Part shown: one piece after another, positions 25,750-33,442 of the stretch | How positions within the stretch are numbered: position 1 is the stretch's first letter | How the letters are laid out: each line of letters begins with the position of its first letter | Assembly (NCBI GenBank): GCA_965263165.1 | Contig: OZ253584.1 | Span: forward strand, 2,542,001 to 2,606,000 | Direction: 5' to 3' | Length of the DNA: 64,000 nt | Source: SAR202-VII-2 sp965263165 | Lineage (GTDB): Bacteria > Chloroflexota > Dehalococcoidia > Lucifugimonadales > SAR202-VII-2 | Made by a program: the position numbers and the translations under genes | The notes under the pieces: generated by a model | Database searches by the model: none | The model's input: only the letters and a program-made list of their open reading frames with translations | Told to the model about the DNA's origin: nothing

Positions 25750-26199
25750 GTGCAGCAACCTAGCTGGAAAGGGGTCAAGGTCGGCATCCTTCTAGGGACG
25801 CTTGGCCTCGCCCTCGCCCTGATCAACTGTAGCAGCGGCTCGGAGGCCGGCGACTATGGGCAAAGCTCAGAGTCCGGCTACTATTCGTATGCGGCGATCG
25901 GCGAGGGCGGTGTAGAACCCAGTCCCGACTTGGCTCTCATCGATACCCTCCACTTTCATCGAGACGGGGCGCAGCTGGTTCTGTCGTACGACCTGGGCAC
26001 CAACGCCTTCACAGGCACAGTGGAAAACACCACAGAGTCCACGCTGTCCAAGGTCAGGGTCGAAGTCCACCTCTCAAACGGGAGTAAGTTAGGTCCGACC
26101 ACTCCGGTCGACCTGGCTCCCAGTCAGGTTGTGGCCATCACCCTCCCGGCAAGCAGTCACTCCTTCACCTTTTGGAGCGCATACCCAGAAGTCGGCTGA
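25750..26199 (+). CDS. Lipoprotein with FxLYD-like domain, unknown
   Basis: A 149-residue exported protein starting at a GTG. A signal peptide ends in a lipobox-like LINCSS. The C-terminal half (FTGTVENTTESTLSKVRVEV, then PVDLAPSQVV) looks like the small FxLYD/beta-sandwich modules that follow a lipoprotein anchor in many bacteria. Its end abuts a group II intron remnant. No enzymatic motif is visible. Confidence 0.55.
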   Translation: MQQPSWKGVKVGILLGTLGLALALINCSSGSEAGDYGQSSESGYYSYAAIGEGGVEPSPDLALIDTLHFHRDGAQLVLSYDLGTNAFTGTVENTTESTLSKVRVEVHLSNGSKLGPTTPVDLAPSQVVAITLPASSHSFTFWSAYPEVG

Positions 26200-26252
26200 T
26201 CTCTGGAATGCCCAACACTTTCCAGACACTACCGCTTTGTACCGACACAGGA

Positions 26253-26349
26253 GAGCCGGATGCGATGAAAGCCACACGTCCGGTTCGGAGGGGGGCCGAC
26301 GGAAGAGTGCTCCGGGGCACCGGAGTAACTCGCCTGCGGCCTACCCTAC
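26253..26349 (+). mobile_element. Group II intron 3' remnant (domains V and VI)
   Basis: Bases 26253-26286 are exactly 34 nt and fit domain V: GAGCCGGA pairs with TCCGGTTC (8 bp including the usual G-U), the AGC triad is present, with a GAAA tetraloop and a CG bulge. The upper stem has two mispairs, suggesting decay. The following 60 nt end in CTACCCTAC, like the 3' end of domain VI. Neither the intron reverse transcriptase nor domains I-IV are present, so this is a truncated relic. The rest of 26200-26518 shows nothing recognisable. Confidence 0.65.
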
Positions 26350-26518
26350 ACTAGCGGCGCCTCGTTGGTGATTGTGTTGACTGCTCTCTTACCACCATCG
26401 CCAGCTTCACACGCAGCTCCAGCGAGGCGTTTCTTTTATCGCCAGGTGGTGAATCTGGGTTCCTACTGCCGTCTCGATGGCGCCGCTACCCGTGTACGGA
26501 TATGTCCCTACCCGCCCC

Positions 26519-27451
26519 CTACCCGCCCCGGGCGAGGAATGCCGCTACTAGGTCCGCGGCGGGGTCTTCGGGGGCGGGGGCGGCGTCGAGCCAGTTGATG
26601 CGCGGGTCGTAGGGGCGGAACCAAGCGTACTGCCGTCTGGCGAAACGGCGGGTTGCCTTCTGGATACGAGCTATGGCGTCGTCTAGGGTGATGCCGCCGG
26701 TAAGGCAGGCCATGATTTCCCTGTAGCCCAGGGCGCTCATGGCCGGAGTATGCGGGCCGCAGCCGCCTGCTATGAGCATCTTCACCTCGTCGAGCCAGCC
26801 CGCAGCCGCCATGTCCACGACGCGGCGGTCGAGTGCGCCGTACAGCGCCTGCCGGTCCATCGTCAGGCCTATGGACAATGTGTCGAATGGGGGCTTGCTC
26901 CGCCGCCGTTGCTGCGAGAAGGGCTGACCCGTCTCCAGGCACACTTCCAGCGCCCGCACGATGCGCCGGGGGTTCTTGGGGTCGATGCGGGCTGCCGCGT
27001 CAGGGTCCAGCGTATGGAGGTCGGCCAACAGCGCGCCCATGCCCTCCGCTTCAACGCGCTGCTCCAACGACCGGCGGAGCGCCCAGTTGGGGGGAACCCG
27101 CGGGGCCTGAAAGCCCTCCACGACGCCGGACACATAGAGACCCGTGCCTCCGGCGAGGATAGGCAACCCGCCCCGGGCGTGGATGGCGTCGATGGCCGCC
27201 CTGGCTAGCTCCAGGTAGCGAGCGAGGTTGAATTCCTCCGTTGGCTCGACGACGTCGATGAGGTGGTGAGGCGCCGCCTCTTGGTCCTCCCTCGATGGCT
27301 TGGCTGTTCCGACGTCCATGCCCCGGTAGACCAGGCGGCTATCGGCATTGACGACCTCGCCGCTGAAGCGCTTTGCCAGCGCCAAGGCCAGGGCGCTCTT
27401 GCCGGCGCCCGTCGGGCCAACCACGGCCACCAGCTTCGAGGGCCTGTTCAT
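26519..27451 (-). CDS. miaA: tRNA dimethylallyltransferase
   Basis: A 310-residue enzyme that adds the isopentenyl group to A37 of tRNAs reading UNN codons. The start at 27451 (MNRPSKLVAVVGPTGAGKS) puts the P-loop at residues 10-17, as in the family. NADSRLVYRGMDVGTAKPS, HHLIDVV, ILAGGTGLYV and the C-terminal RFARRQYAWFR region are all present. It is divergent from selD, with 81 bp between the starts. Confidence 0.96.
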   Translation of the reverse strand: MNRPSKLVAVVGPTGAGKSALALALAKRFSGEVVNADSRLVYRGMDVGTAKPSREDQEAAPHHLIDVVEPTEEFNLARYLELARAAIDAIHARGGLPILAGGTGLYVSGVVEGFQAPRVPPNWALRRSLEQRVEAEGMGALLADLHTLDPDAAARIDPKNPRRIVRALEVCLETGQPFSQQRRRSKPPFDTLSIGLTMDRQALYGALDRRVVDMAAAGWLDEVKMLIAGGCGPHTPAMSALGYREIMACLTGGITLDDAIARIQKATRRFARRQYAWFRPYDPRINWLDAAPAPEDPAADLVAAFLARGG

Positions 27452-27498
27452 GCCCCTAGGCCTCGGATTGGCGGGGCGCCGCGTCCGGGGCGTCGTGG

Positions 27499-27504
27499 TA
27501 TTAT
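27499..27504 (+). promoter_or_regulatory. Possible -10 box for selD
   Basis: TATTAT 28 bp before the selD ATG in the 81-bp divergent region. No clear -35 box. Confidence 0.35.
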
Positions 27505-27532
27505 GGGCATATCCTCTCCACATAGGAGTGCG

Positions 27533-28576
27533 ATGCGGCAGCACATGCCCCGCCTCACAGAGCTGGCGCACTGCGCCGGGTGAGCCTCCAAGTTTAGCAG
27601 AGGCGACCTGGTCCAGGCCCTCGGTCAGCTTGCCAAGGTTGATGCGCCTGAGCTTCTCGTGGGGATCAACACCGGCGACGACGCAGCCGTCTATCAACTG
27701 AGCGACGACGTTGCGCTGGTGCAGACGGTGGACTTCTTCCCGCCCATCGTGGACGATCCCTACCAGTACGGCGCCATCGCCGCGGCCAACTCCCTAAGCG
27801 ACGTTTACGCCATGGGGGGCAGGCCACTCATTGCCCTGAACATCGTCTGCTTTCCCGTAACCCTGGATAGAGAGGTGCTGGCGGAGATCCTCCGGGGAGG
27901 CCAGGACAAGGCGACGGAAGCGGGCGCTCTGATCGTGGGGGGGCACACCATTGACGACGCCGAGCCAAAGTACGGGCTGTCGGTTACGGGGCTGGTGAAA
28001 CCGGGTGCCCACGTCTGCAACGTAGGCGCCCGCCCCGGCGACGCGCTCATTCTCACAAAGCCGCTCGGCACAGGCATCATCACGACTGCCGGAAAGGCTG
28101 GCAGGATAGGCCCAGAGGCGATGGACGAGGCCGTCCGCGTTATGTCCACACTCAACGCCGCGGCATCGGAGGCGATGCTGGAGGTGGGCGTCAACGCTTG
28201 CACTGACGTCACGGGGTTCGGGCTGCTGGGGCACCTGCTCCCCATGGCGGAAGGCAGCGGTGTATCGGCTGCGGTGCACTTTTCCTCCACGCCCATGCTT
28301 CCCCACGCCGTGGAATTGGCGGAGGAAGGAGTGGCGCCCGGCGGCACGCTCCGAAACCTCGACAACGTCTCGCCTTCCGTGGAGTGGGCCGACGACATCA
28401 GCGACGTGGAGAAGATACTCCTCTGCGACGCTCAAACGTCCGGGGGGCTGCTGATGGCCACATCACCAGACAAGTGTGACGCCCTTCTGGAAGCCCTGGC
28501 GCGCCGTGGCGTCGAGGGGGCCGTCGTCGGGGGGATAACGGAGGCGGCGGAAAAGCCCCTCCGAGTCACGCGCTAG
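27533..28576 (+). CDS. selD: Selenide, water dikinase SelD, a selenoprotein with in-frame TGA
   Basis: A 347-residue enzyme that makes selenophosphate, the selenium donor for selenocysteine. From the ATG at 27533 (AGGAG upstream) the frame reads MRQHMPRLTELAHCAG, then TGA (27581-27583), then ASKFSRGDL and the full SelD sequence: TGDDAAVYQL, VDFFPPIVDDP, GGHTIDDAEP, TDVTGFGLLGHL, CDAQTSGGLL. The TGA aligns with the active-site Cys/Sec of SelD, three residues before the essential Lys (E. coli GAGCGCK). A hairpin directly after the TGA can serve as SECIS. Starting after the TGA would remove the catalytic residue, so reading it as selenocysteine is far more likely. Confidence 0.93.
27581..27604 (+). 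promoter_or_regulatory. Bacterial SECIS-like hairpin with Sec codon
   Basis: UGA followed at once by a 5-bp stem GCCUC (27584-27588) / GAGGC (27600-27604) with an 11-nt loop holding GUUU, in the region where bacterial SECIS elements bind SelB. Confidence 0.65.
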
Positions 28577-28597
28577 CGGCTCTACGGCCCAAAAGCT

Positions 28598-29842
28598 ATG
28601 AAGAAGCGGGTCTTTCTGGCATGGTTGGCCGCCCTCGTCCTGTTGTTCACGCCCGGCGCCGCCGGTCCCGACTCTAGGACGTTGCTGGCGGGCGCCCTGG
28701 GGTTCTCCCTGGCGCAGTGGGAGATTGCTTCCTTCCCCGAGAAGTGGCTCAACTACGTCAAGGGATTCGTTGGCGTGGGCCCCGACCCCGCGGACCTGGA
28801 AGAGATCGAGGAGTTCCTTGCGCGGGGCCAGGACCTACGCAGGGCTGAGGACGAGCTTCAAAGGGCCATGACCCTGGGCCAGGGAGCGCCTGAGGAGCTA
28901 CGCGTCTCGCTGGATGGGGCGAGGGACCGATGGGCCGAGCTTCGGTCGCCTACGGAGCAGGCGATCGAAGGGGCGATAAGCTCGGTCGTGCGGGACATGG
29001 GCCTCACCATGAGCCTCAAGGGCATCTTGGATTTCCAGTTCCCGCCCGTGGACGTCAAGTTCGGCAGCCTGCCGCGAGTGCTGGTGCTGTCGCCGCGGGA
29101 CCGGATCGAATACTTCGCGACATATCTCCTGCGAACAGACGCGTCGTTGGAGGAGGTCGAGACCTTGGAGGAAGCGTTCTTTACCGACGAAGGTCTTTCG
29201 GCCCTGGCGGTCCTGCCGGGTGGCCTTGCCACCTACCCGGCCGTGATATCGCCGTTCTATTCCTTGGAGCACACTCTTACAGTGGCCGCGCACGAGTGGG
29301 CGCACCACTACCTTTTCTTCTACCCCCTGGGGCGGAGCTACTTCGGGGCCGACGGTCGCATGATTACGGTCAACGAAACCCTGGCTGACATCATCGGCCG
29401 GGAGTTGGGCCGGGAGACCTACTTCCGCATCACCGGCATTCGCCTTCCCGAGCCCCCGGACGAGGACGCGCCACGCCCCCAAGCTTCATTCGACGAGCCC
29501 GACGCTTTCGATTTCAACGATGAGATGCGGGAGACGCGCTTGCGCGTGGATGAGCTTCTGGCCGAAGGGAAGGTGGAGGAGGCGGAATCGTATATGGAAA
29601 AGCGCAGGCAGGTCTTTCTGGACAACGGGCACCTGGTGCGGAAGCTGAATCAGGCGTTCTTCGCCTTCCATGGCAGCTACGGCAAGAGCTCCGCCTCGTC
29701 AAGTCCCGTGGGCAGAGAGTTGGAGAACCTGCGGGACAGGTTCGACAGGCTGGAGGAGATGATCGAGGCCATCCGGGACGTGGGCAGCTACGACTCGTAC
29801 ACGGCGTTGATCAACGAGTATGAGGCGAACGTCCCTAGCTAG
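28598..29842 (+). CDS. Membrane-anchored zinc metallopeptidase-like protein
   Basis: A 414-residue protein. The N-terminal hydrophobic segment (VFLAWLAALVLLFTPGAAG) is a signal or anchor. Residues 60-130 are charged and helical. The motif HEWAHH (His232, Glu233, His236) followed by NETLADIIGRELG (Glu260 or Glu268 as third ligand) fits a gluzincin-type zinc protease. The C-terminus is again helical and charged. It starts 21 bp after selD. I do not recognise a named family, and the substrate is unknown. Confidence 0.65.
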   Translation: MKKRVFLAWLAALVLLFTPGAAGPDSRTLLAGALGFSLAQWEIASFPEKWLNYVKGFVGVGPDPADLEEIEEFLARGQDLRRAEDELQRAMTLGQGAPEELRVSLDGARDRWAELRSPTEQAIEGAISSVVRDMGLTMSLKGILDFQFPPVDVKFGSLPRVLVLSPRDRIEYFATYLLRTDASLEEVETLEEAFFTDEGLSALAVLPGGLATYPAVISPFYSLEHTLTVAAHEWAHHYLFFYPLGRSYFGADGRMITVNETLADIIGRELGRETYFRITGIRLPEPPDEDAPRPQASFDEPDAFDFNDEMRETRLRVDELLAEGKVEEAESYMEKRRQVFLDNGHLVRKLNQAFFAFHGSYGKSSASSSPVGRELENLRDRFDRLEEMIEAIRDVGSYDSYTALINEYEANVPS

Positions 29843-29895
29843 CTGTCGTTTCCCGTAGCGGTTGTTGAGGGCCCCCCAATCGTGACCTTTCCCTG

Positions 29896-30066
29896 AGGTA
29901 CGGGGGGAGGGACGGGAGGGATGGGGCTTATGGTGGCGGGCGCCGTTGTCCCACCTAACCCACCCTCCAACGTTTTTGGGCACAGGGGGACTCCCCCTGT
30001 GCCCCCCGGCGGGGGCTGCGCCCCCTGCACCCTGCTTGGGGGGACGGAGGGAGAGCGCATCCTGAC
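29896..30066. repeat. GC-rich REP-like family 2 copy, most complete
   Basis: Holds the full series: GGGATGGGGCTTATGG, GTTGTCCCACCTAACCCACC, CCAACGTTTTTGGGCACAGG, the GGGGGACTCCCCC palindrome, the GGCGGGGGCTGCGCCCCCTG palindrome and CTGCTTGGGGGGACGG. A family 3-like GTACGAGGCAGGGACGGG follows at about 30108. Together they fill the 333-bp gap 29843-30175. Confidence 0.8.
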
Positions 30067-30175
30067 CTTGCTGCGTTGCAGAGGGGAACGATTCCTCGGT
30101 TGCCAACGAGTACGAGGCAGGGACGGGAGGATTGTCCCGCCCCGCGCCCGTAGCGAAAGTCCCCGGGAGTTGCGG

Positions 30176-31663
30176 CTAGGCCAGGGCCTCTCGGGCCGCT
30201 TCCGTCCCCGCCAGCTTGCCAAAGACGGCGCCCGCCATTAGCCCCGAACCGCCGGGGTAGTTGTGGTAGAAGAGGCCGCCGACCAATTCCCCGGCGGCGT
30301 ATAGGCCGGGGATGGAGGTTTCCTCGGTGTCTTGGACCTGGCCCCTAGCGTTGATGCGGAGCCCTCCGAAGGTGAACGTGATGCCACAGGTGACGGCGTA
30401 CCCAACGTAGGGCGGCGCGTCGATGGGCAGGGCCCAGTTGGACTTGGGCGGGTCTATGCCCTGGGTGTGCTTGCCATCTAGGACCGTTGGGTTGAATTCG
30501 TCGTTGGAGACGGAGGCGTTGAATTCCCGCACGGTCTGGGCCAGCCCCTCGGGGTCCACGTCCAGCCGCCTTGCCAGCTCCTCGATGGTGTCGGCCTGCG
30601 CCGACGTGACCTCGGGAATAAAGTACTCGTCTCTCAGAAGTTCCATGACCTTGGCGTCGAAGATCTGGACGGCGGCCCGTCCGGACTGCTTCATGATCTC
30701 CCTGCCGTACTTGGCATAGGTGTAGTTGCGGAAGTCGGCGCCCTCATCCACGAACCGCTCTCCTTCCATGTTAACGACGATGCCAAAGGGATAGGAGTGC
30801 TTTTGGAACAGGTCTGTGAGGCGGCGGTCGCCGTAGGGGGGGGCGTTGAGGTCCCAGGCGACGGCGTGGCAGGAGCTCCAGTGGCCGTAGGAGGCGGCCC
30901 CGATGTCCATTGCCATGCGAATGCCGTCGCCGGTGTCGTACTGAGTTCCGCGTACCTTGGCAAGCTCCCAGTCGGCGCCGAGGTAACGGGTGCGCATTTC
31001 GGGGTTGGCCTGGAAGCCACCGCTGGCCAGCACGACGGTTGCGCCCATCACGTCGTAGAAACCGTCCGGCCCCTTAACCTTTACGCCCACTACCCTTCCG
31101 GCGTTGTCCTGAAGGAGAGCTGCGGCTTTGGCCTGGTAGCGAATGTCCACGCCCTTGGCCTCGCTAATCTCGAACTGCTGGTCGGCGAGGCCCTTGCCCC
31201 CGCCGCTGGCCTCAAGGATGAGGCCGCCCCAGAAGCGGAACTTGTCACCGATCTTGAAGGCCTGGCGGCGATACATGAGCACCCACTTGATGCCGTTCCG
31301 GCCCAGCCACTTCATGGTGGGGTTTGCCTGGGTGACGAGGATGTTGGCGAGCTCGGGGTCGGTGAGGCCCTCCGTGACTCGCATGAGATCGCTGTAGAAC
31401 TTCTCCTGCGAGTATTGGCCCACGTCGACGGAGGCCTCTTCCTCCTCGGAGAGGTCGGGGATCAGGTCCCTGACGTCCTCGATACCAGAGAAGGGAAAGC
31501 GCAGCGTGCCACCCGTGAAATAGGTGTTGCCTCCCCGCAGATGCTCGGGGGCCTTTTCCAGCGCGATGACCTTCGCCCCACCCTCGGCGGCGGCGATGGC
31601 GGCGGAAAGGGCGGCGTTGCCGGCGCCCACAACAATGACATCGTACCGGTCCTGCGTAGTCAA
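30176..31663 (-). CDS. FAD-dependent tricarballylate dehydrogenase-like flavoprotein (TcuA family)
   Basis: A 495-residue flavoprotein of the fumarate reductase/succinate dehydrogenase A superfamily. The N-terminal dinucleotide motif is VVVGAGNAALSAAIAAAEGG, ending in ALEKAP. GGNTYFTGG follows, and the C-terminal GLYAAGELVGGLFYHNYPGG with GSGLMAGAVFG closes the FAD site. The AGNAALSAAIAA form and length suit TcuA-type tricarballylate dehydrogenase more than KstD. A link with the tricarboxylate-type transporter at the left of the window is tempting but they are 23 kb apart. A 3-ketosteroid or fumarate-type activity remains possible. Confidence 0.82.
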   Translation of the reverse strand: MTTQDRYDVIVVGAGNAALSAAIAAAEGGAKVIALEKAPEHLRGGNTYFTGGTLRFPFSGIEDVRDLIPDLSEEEEASVDVGQYSQEKFYSDLMRVTEGLTDPELANILVTQANPTMKWLGRNGIKWVLMYRRQAFKIGDKFRFWGGLILEASGGGKGLADQQFEISEAKGVDIRYQAKAAALLQDNAGRVVGVKVKGPDGFYDVMGATVVLASGGFQANPEMRTRYLGADWELAKVRGTQYDTGDGIRMAMDIGAASYGHWSSCHAVAWDLNAPPYGDRRLTDLFQKHSYPFGIVVNMEGERFVDEGADFRNYTYAKYGREIMKQSGRAAVQIFDAKVMELLRDEYFIPEVTSAQADTIEELARRLDVDPEGLAQTVREFNASVSNDEFNPTVLDGKHTQGIDPPKSNWALPIDAPPYVGYAVTCGITFTFGGLRINARGQVQDTEETSIPGLYAAGELVGGLFYHNYPGGSGLMAGAVFGKLAGTEAAREALA

Positions 31664-31783
31664 CCGCGCCTCCTAGAGAGAGAGTCCATGCGCTACGGCG
31701 CCCAATCACCCAACGCCACCATCCCCTTCTTTCGCACCCGCTGTAGGATATAGTATGGCGCAGCCACAATCCAAACAAGGATT

Positions 31784-31854
31784 AGGGCCTGTTCACACTG
31801 GCGGGCTGGATTACCGGCCTTGACCGGAGGGAGGGCAGCTTTGTAAGGCCACAT
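31784..31854. repeat. 70-bp repeat shared with 24694-24764
   Basis: Same sequence as at 24694 with scattered differences, including GGATTACCGGCC. It sits about 120 bp upstream of the TcuA-like gene on the far side of its start. Confidence 0.75.
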
Positions 31855-31907
31855 AAGTTTGATGAAAACGGGCTGGCGCCATAAACCGGCGGGTACCTTG
31901 GGTTCCC

Positions 31908-32057
31908 TGCGCCCTCCTTCGGCGGAGGGTTTTGTTTTGGCTTGCGCCGCTATCCCGCCCGCTCCGCCCTCCGACGTTTTCCAGGACAGGGGGAGTCCCC
32001 CTGTCCCCCCGGCGGGGGCTGCGCCCCCTGCACCCCGCTTGGGGAACGAGGAGAGCG
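31908..32057. repeat. GC-rich REP-like family 2 copy
   Basis: CGCCCTCCTTCGGCGGAGGG, CGACGTTTTCCAGG, the palindrome ACAGGGGGAGTCCCCCTGT and GGCGGGGGCTGCGCCCCCTG, as in the copies at 24518 and 29896. Confidence 0.78.
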
Positions 32058-32119
32058 CATCTTGACCTTGCTGCATTGCAGAGGGGGGGACGCTTCCTCG
32101 GCAGGGGGCGAGATGGGGA

Positions 32120-32163
32120 CCCCCTTCCTAAATCTGCCCCCGTACCCGGGGGCAGGGACACAG
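32120..32163. repeat. REP-like family 3 hairpin
   Basis: TGCCCCCGTACCCGGGGGCA palindrome followed by GGGACACAGAGG, as at 25606 and 62902. Confidence 0.7.
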
Positions 32164-32218
32164 AGGCTTCCCCTGTCGCGGCGCCATTGAGCGGCTGAAC
32201 GTCTCCGTAAACCCCCGT

Positions 32219-32277
32219 CCAATGACCTCATTCACCCTCCAACGGCCCTCGCCGACTTGTCCAGACCATCCGTAGCC
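32219..32277. repeat. Repeat shared with 14299-14355 (smpB 3' flank)
   Basis: CCAATGACCTCATTCA, then CTCCAACGGCC-, CTTGTCCAGA- and CATCC-like blocks, also found just after smpB. It ends the repeat-rich 830-bp stretch 31664-32493 before the ribosomal promoter. Confidence 0.55.
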
Positions 32278-32408
32278 TGGGAGCGCACCTACAACACCAC
32301 CCGCCCCACCAGGCCCTCGGCTACCTCACCCCGCTTAGTTCATGCAACGCTGGTCTACTCAGAGAAAGGAGGCTCAGTTTCACTCATGTATTGGACGAGA
32401 ACACCCGT

Positions 32409-32437
32409 TTGACAGGCAGCGCGGCTCCTGCTACACT
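32409..32437 (+). promoter_or_regulatory. Sigma70-type promoter of the ribosomal protein cluster
   Basis: TTGACA (32409-32414), a 17-bp spacer, TACACT (32432-32437), 56 bp before rpsL. It is the strongest promoter-like sequence near the cluster start. Confidence 0.8.
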
Positions 32438-32493
32438 CCCTGAGTTGCGCGGGGCCACCCCGGCCTATTACCAACGCCCTCCAGAGGGAACGC

Positions 32494-32907
32494 ATGCCGA
32501 CGGTAAACCAGTTGATTCGCAAGGGCCGCAAGCCTCTCAAGAAGAAGACGAAGGCACCGGCACTGCGTTATGTGCATAATTCCCTGAAGAACGTCACGCG
32601 CAGGGGGCCCGGCTGCCCACAGAGGCGGGGCGTCTGCGTGCAGGTGAGGACGGTGACGCCCAAGAAGCCGAACTCGGCCCTGCGGAAGGTTGCCAGGGTC
32701 CGTCTGACCAACGGGGTGGAGGTCACGGCCTACATCCCGGGCGAGGGGCACAACCTCCAGGAGCACTCGGTGGTTCTGGTGAGGGGCGGCAGAGTGAAGG
32801 ACCTGCCCGGCGTCCGCTATCACATCGTGCGGGGCACGTTGGACGCCGGCGGGGTGCAGAGCCGCAAGCGAGGCCGAAGCAAGTACGGCGCCAAGCGGGG
32901 CCGTTAG
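32494..32907 (+). CDS. rpsL: 30S ribosomal protein S12
   Basis: A 137-residue decoding-centre protein. TVNQLIRKGRKPLKKKTKAPAL at the start is broken by nothing unusual, and the universally conserved VRTVTPKKPNSALRKVARV loop, with the Lys that streptomycin resistance mutations alter, is intact. C-terminal GVRYHIVRGTLDAGGV and RKRGRSKYGAKRG are typical. First gene of the cluster, preceded by a TTGACA promoter. rpsG follows in 15 bp. Confidence 0.98.
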   Translation: MPTVNQLIRKGRKPLKKKTKAPALRYVHNSLKNVTRRGPGCPQRRGVCVQVRTVTPKKPNSALRKVARVRLTNGVEVTAYIPGEGHNLQEHSVVLVRGGRVKDLPGVRYHIVRGTLDAGGVQSRKRGRSKYGAKRGR

Positions 32908-32922
32908 GAATCACGAGGAACA

Positions 32923-33393
32923 ATGGCGCGAAGACATCGAGCAGTCCGAAGGGACGTTGAACCCGACCCACGCTACGGCAGCAGGGACTTGGCCCGGTTC
33001 ATTAACAAAATTATGGAGCGCGGCAAGAAGTCGGTGGCGCAGCGGGTGGTCTACACGGCGCTGCAATCCGCGGAGGCGGGTGCCCACCGGGACGCCCTGG
33101 AAGTGTTCAACATGGCGCTGCGCAACACCACGCCCCTGCTGGAAGTGAAACCCCGGCGGGTTGGAGGGGCCACCTACCAGGTGCCCATAGAGGTCCGCCC
33201 GTCGCGGGGCCAGACCCTGGCGATGCGCTGGCTGATCAACGCTTGCAGGGCGCGCACCGGCAGGCCCATGGCAGAGCGCCTCGCCCAGGAATTGCTCGAG
33301 GCCTCCCGGGGCCAGGGCGCGGCCGCAAAACGACGCGAAGACACACACCGCATGGCCGAGGCAAACAGGGCGTTCGTACATTACCGATGGTAG
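32923..33393 (+). CDS. rpsG: 30S ribosomal protein S7
   Basis: A 156-residue assembly-initiating protein of the 30S head that binds 16S rRNA near the E site. MARRHRAVRRDVEPDPRYGS at the N-terminus, NKIMERGKKSVAQRVVY, GGATYQVPIEV and KREDTHRMAEANRAFVHYRW at the C-terminus follow the bacterial pattern and usual length. GAGGAA lies upstream of the ATG. It sits between rpsL and fusA, the classic str order. Confidence 0.98.
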   Translation: MARRHRAVRRDVEPDPRYGSRDLARFINKIMERGKKSVAQRVVYTALQSAEAGAHRDALEVFNMALRNTTPLLEVKPRRVGGATYQVPIEVRPSRGQTLAMRWLINACRARTGRPMAERLAQELLEASRGQGAAAKRREDTHRMAEANRAFVHYRW

Positions 33394-33442
33394 GTGCGCA
33401 TGTCAGAATATCGCCGCGATCAGAGGAAATGGTTCAGGAGAC

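Noticed and set aside
27452..27697. Longer miaA starting at 27697
   Set aside because: It would overlap selD on the other strand, and the P-loop spacing fits the start at 27451.
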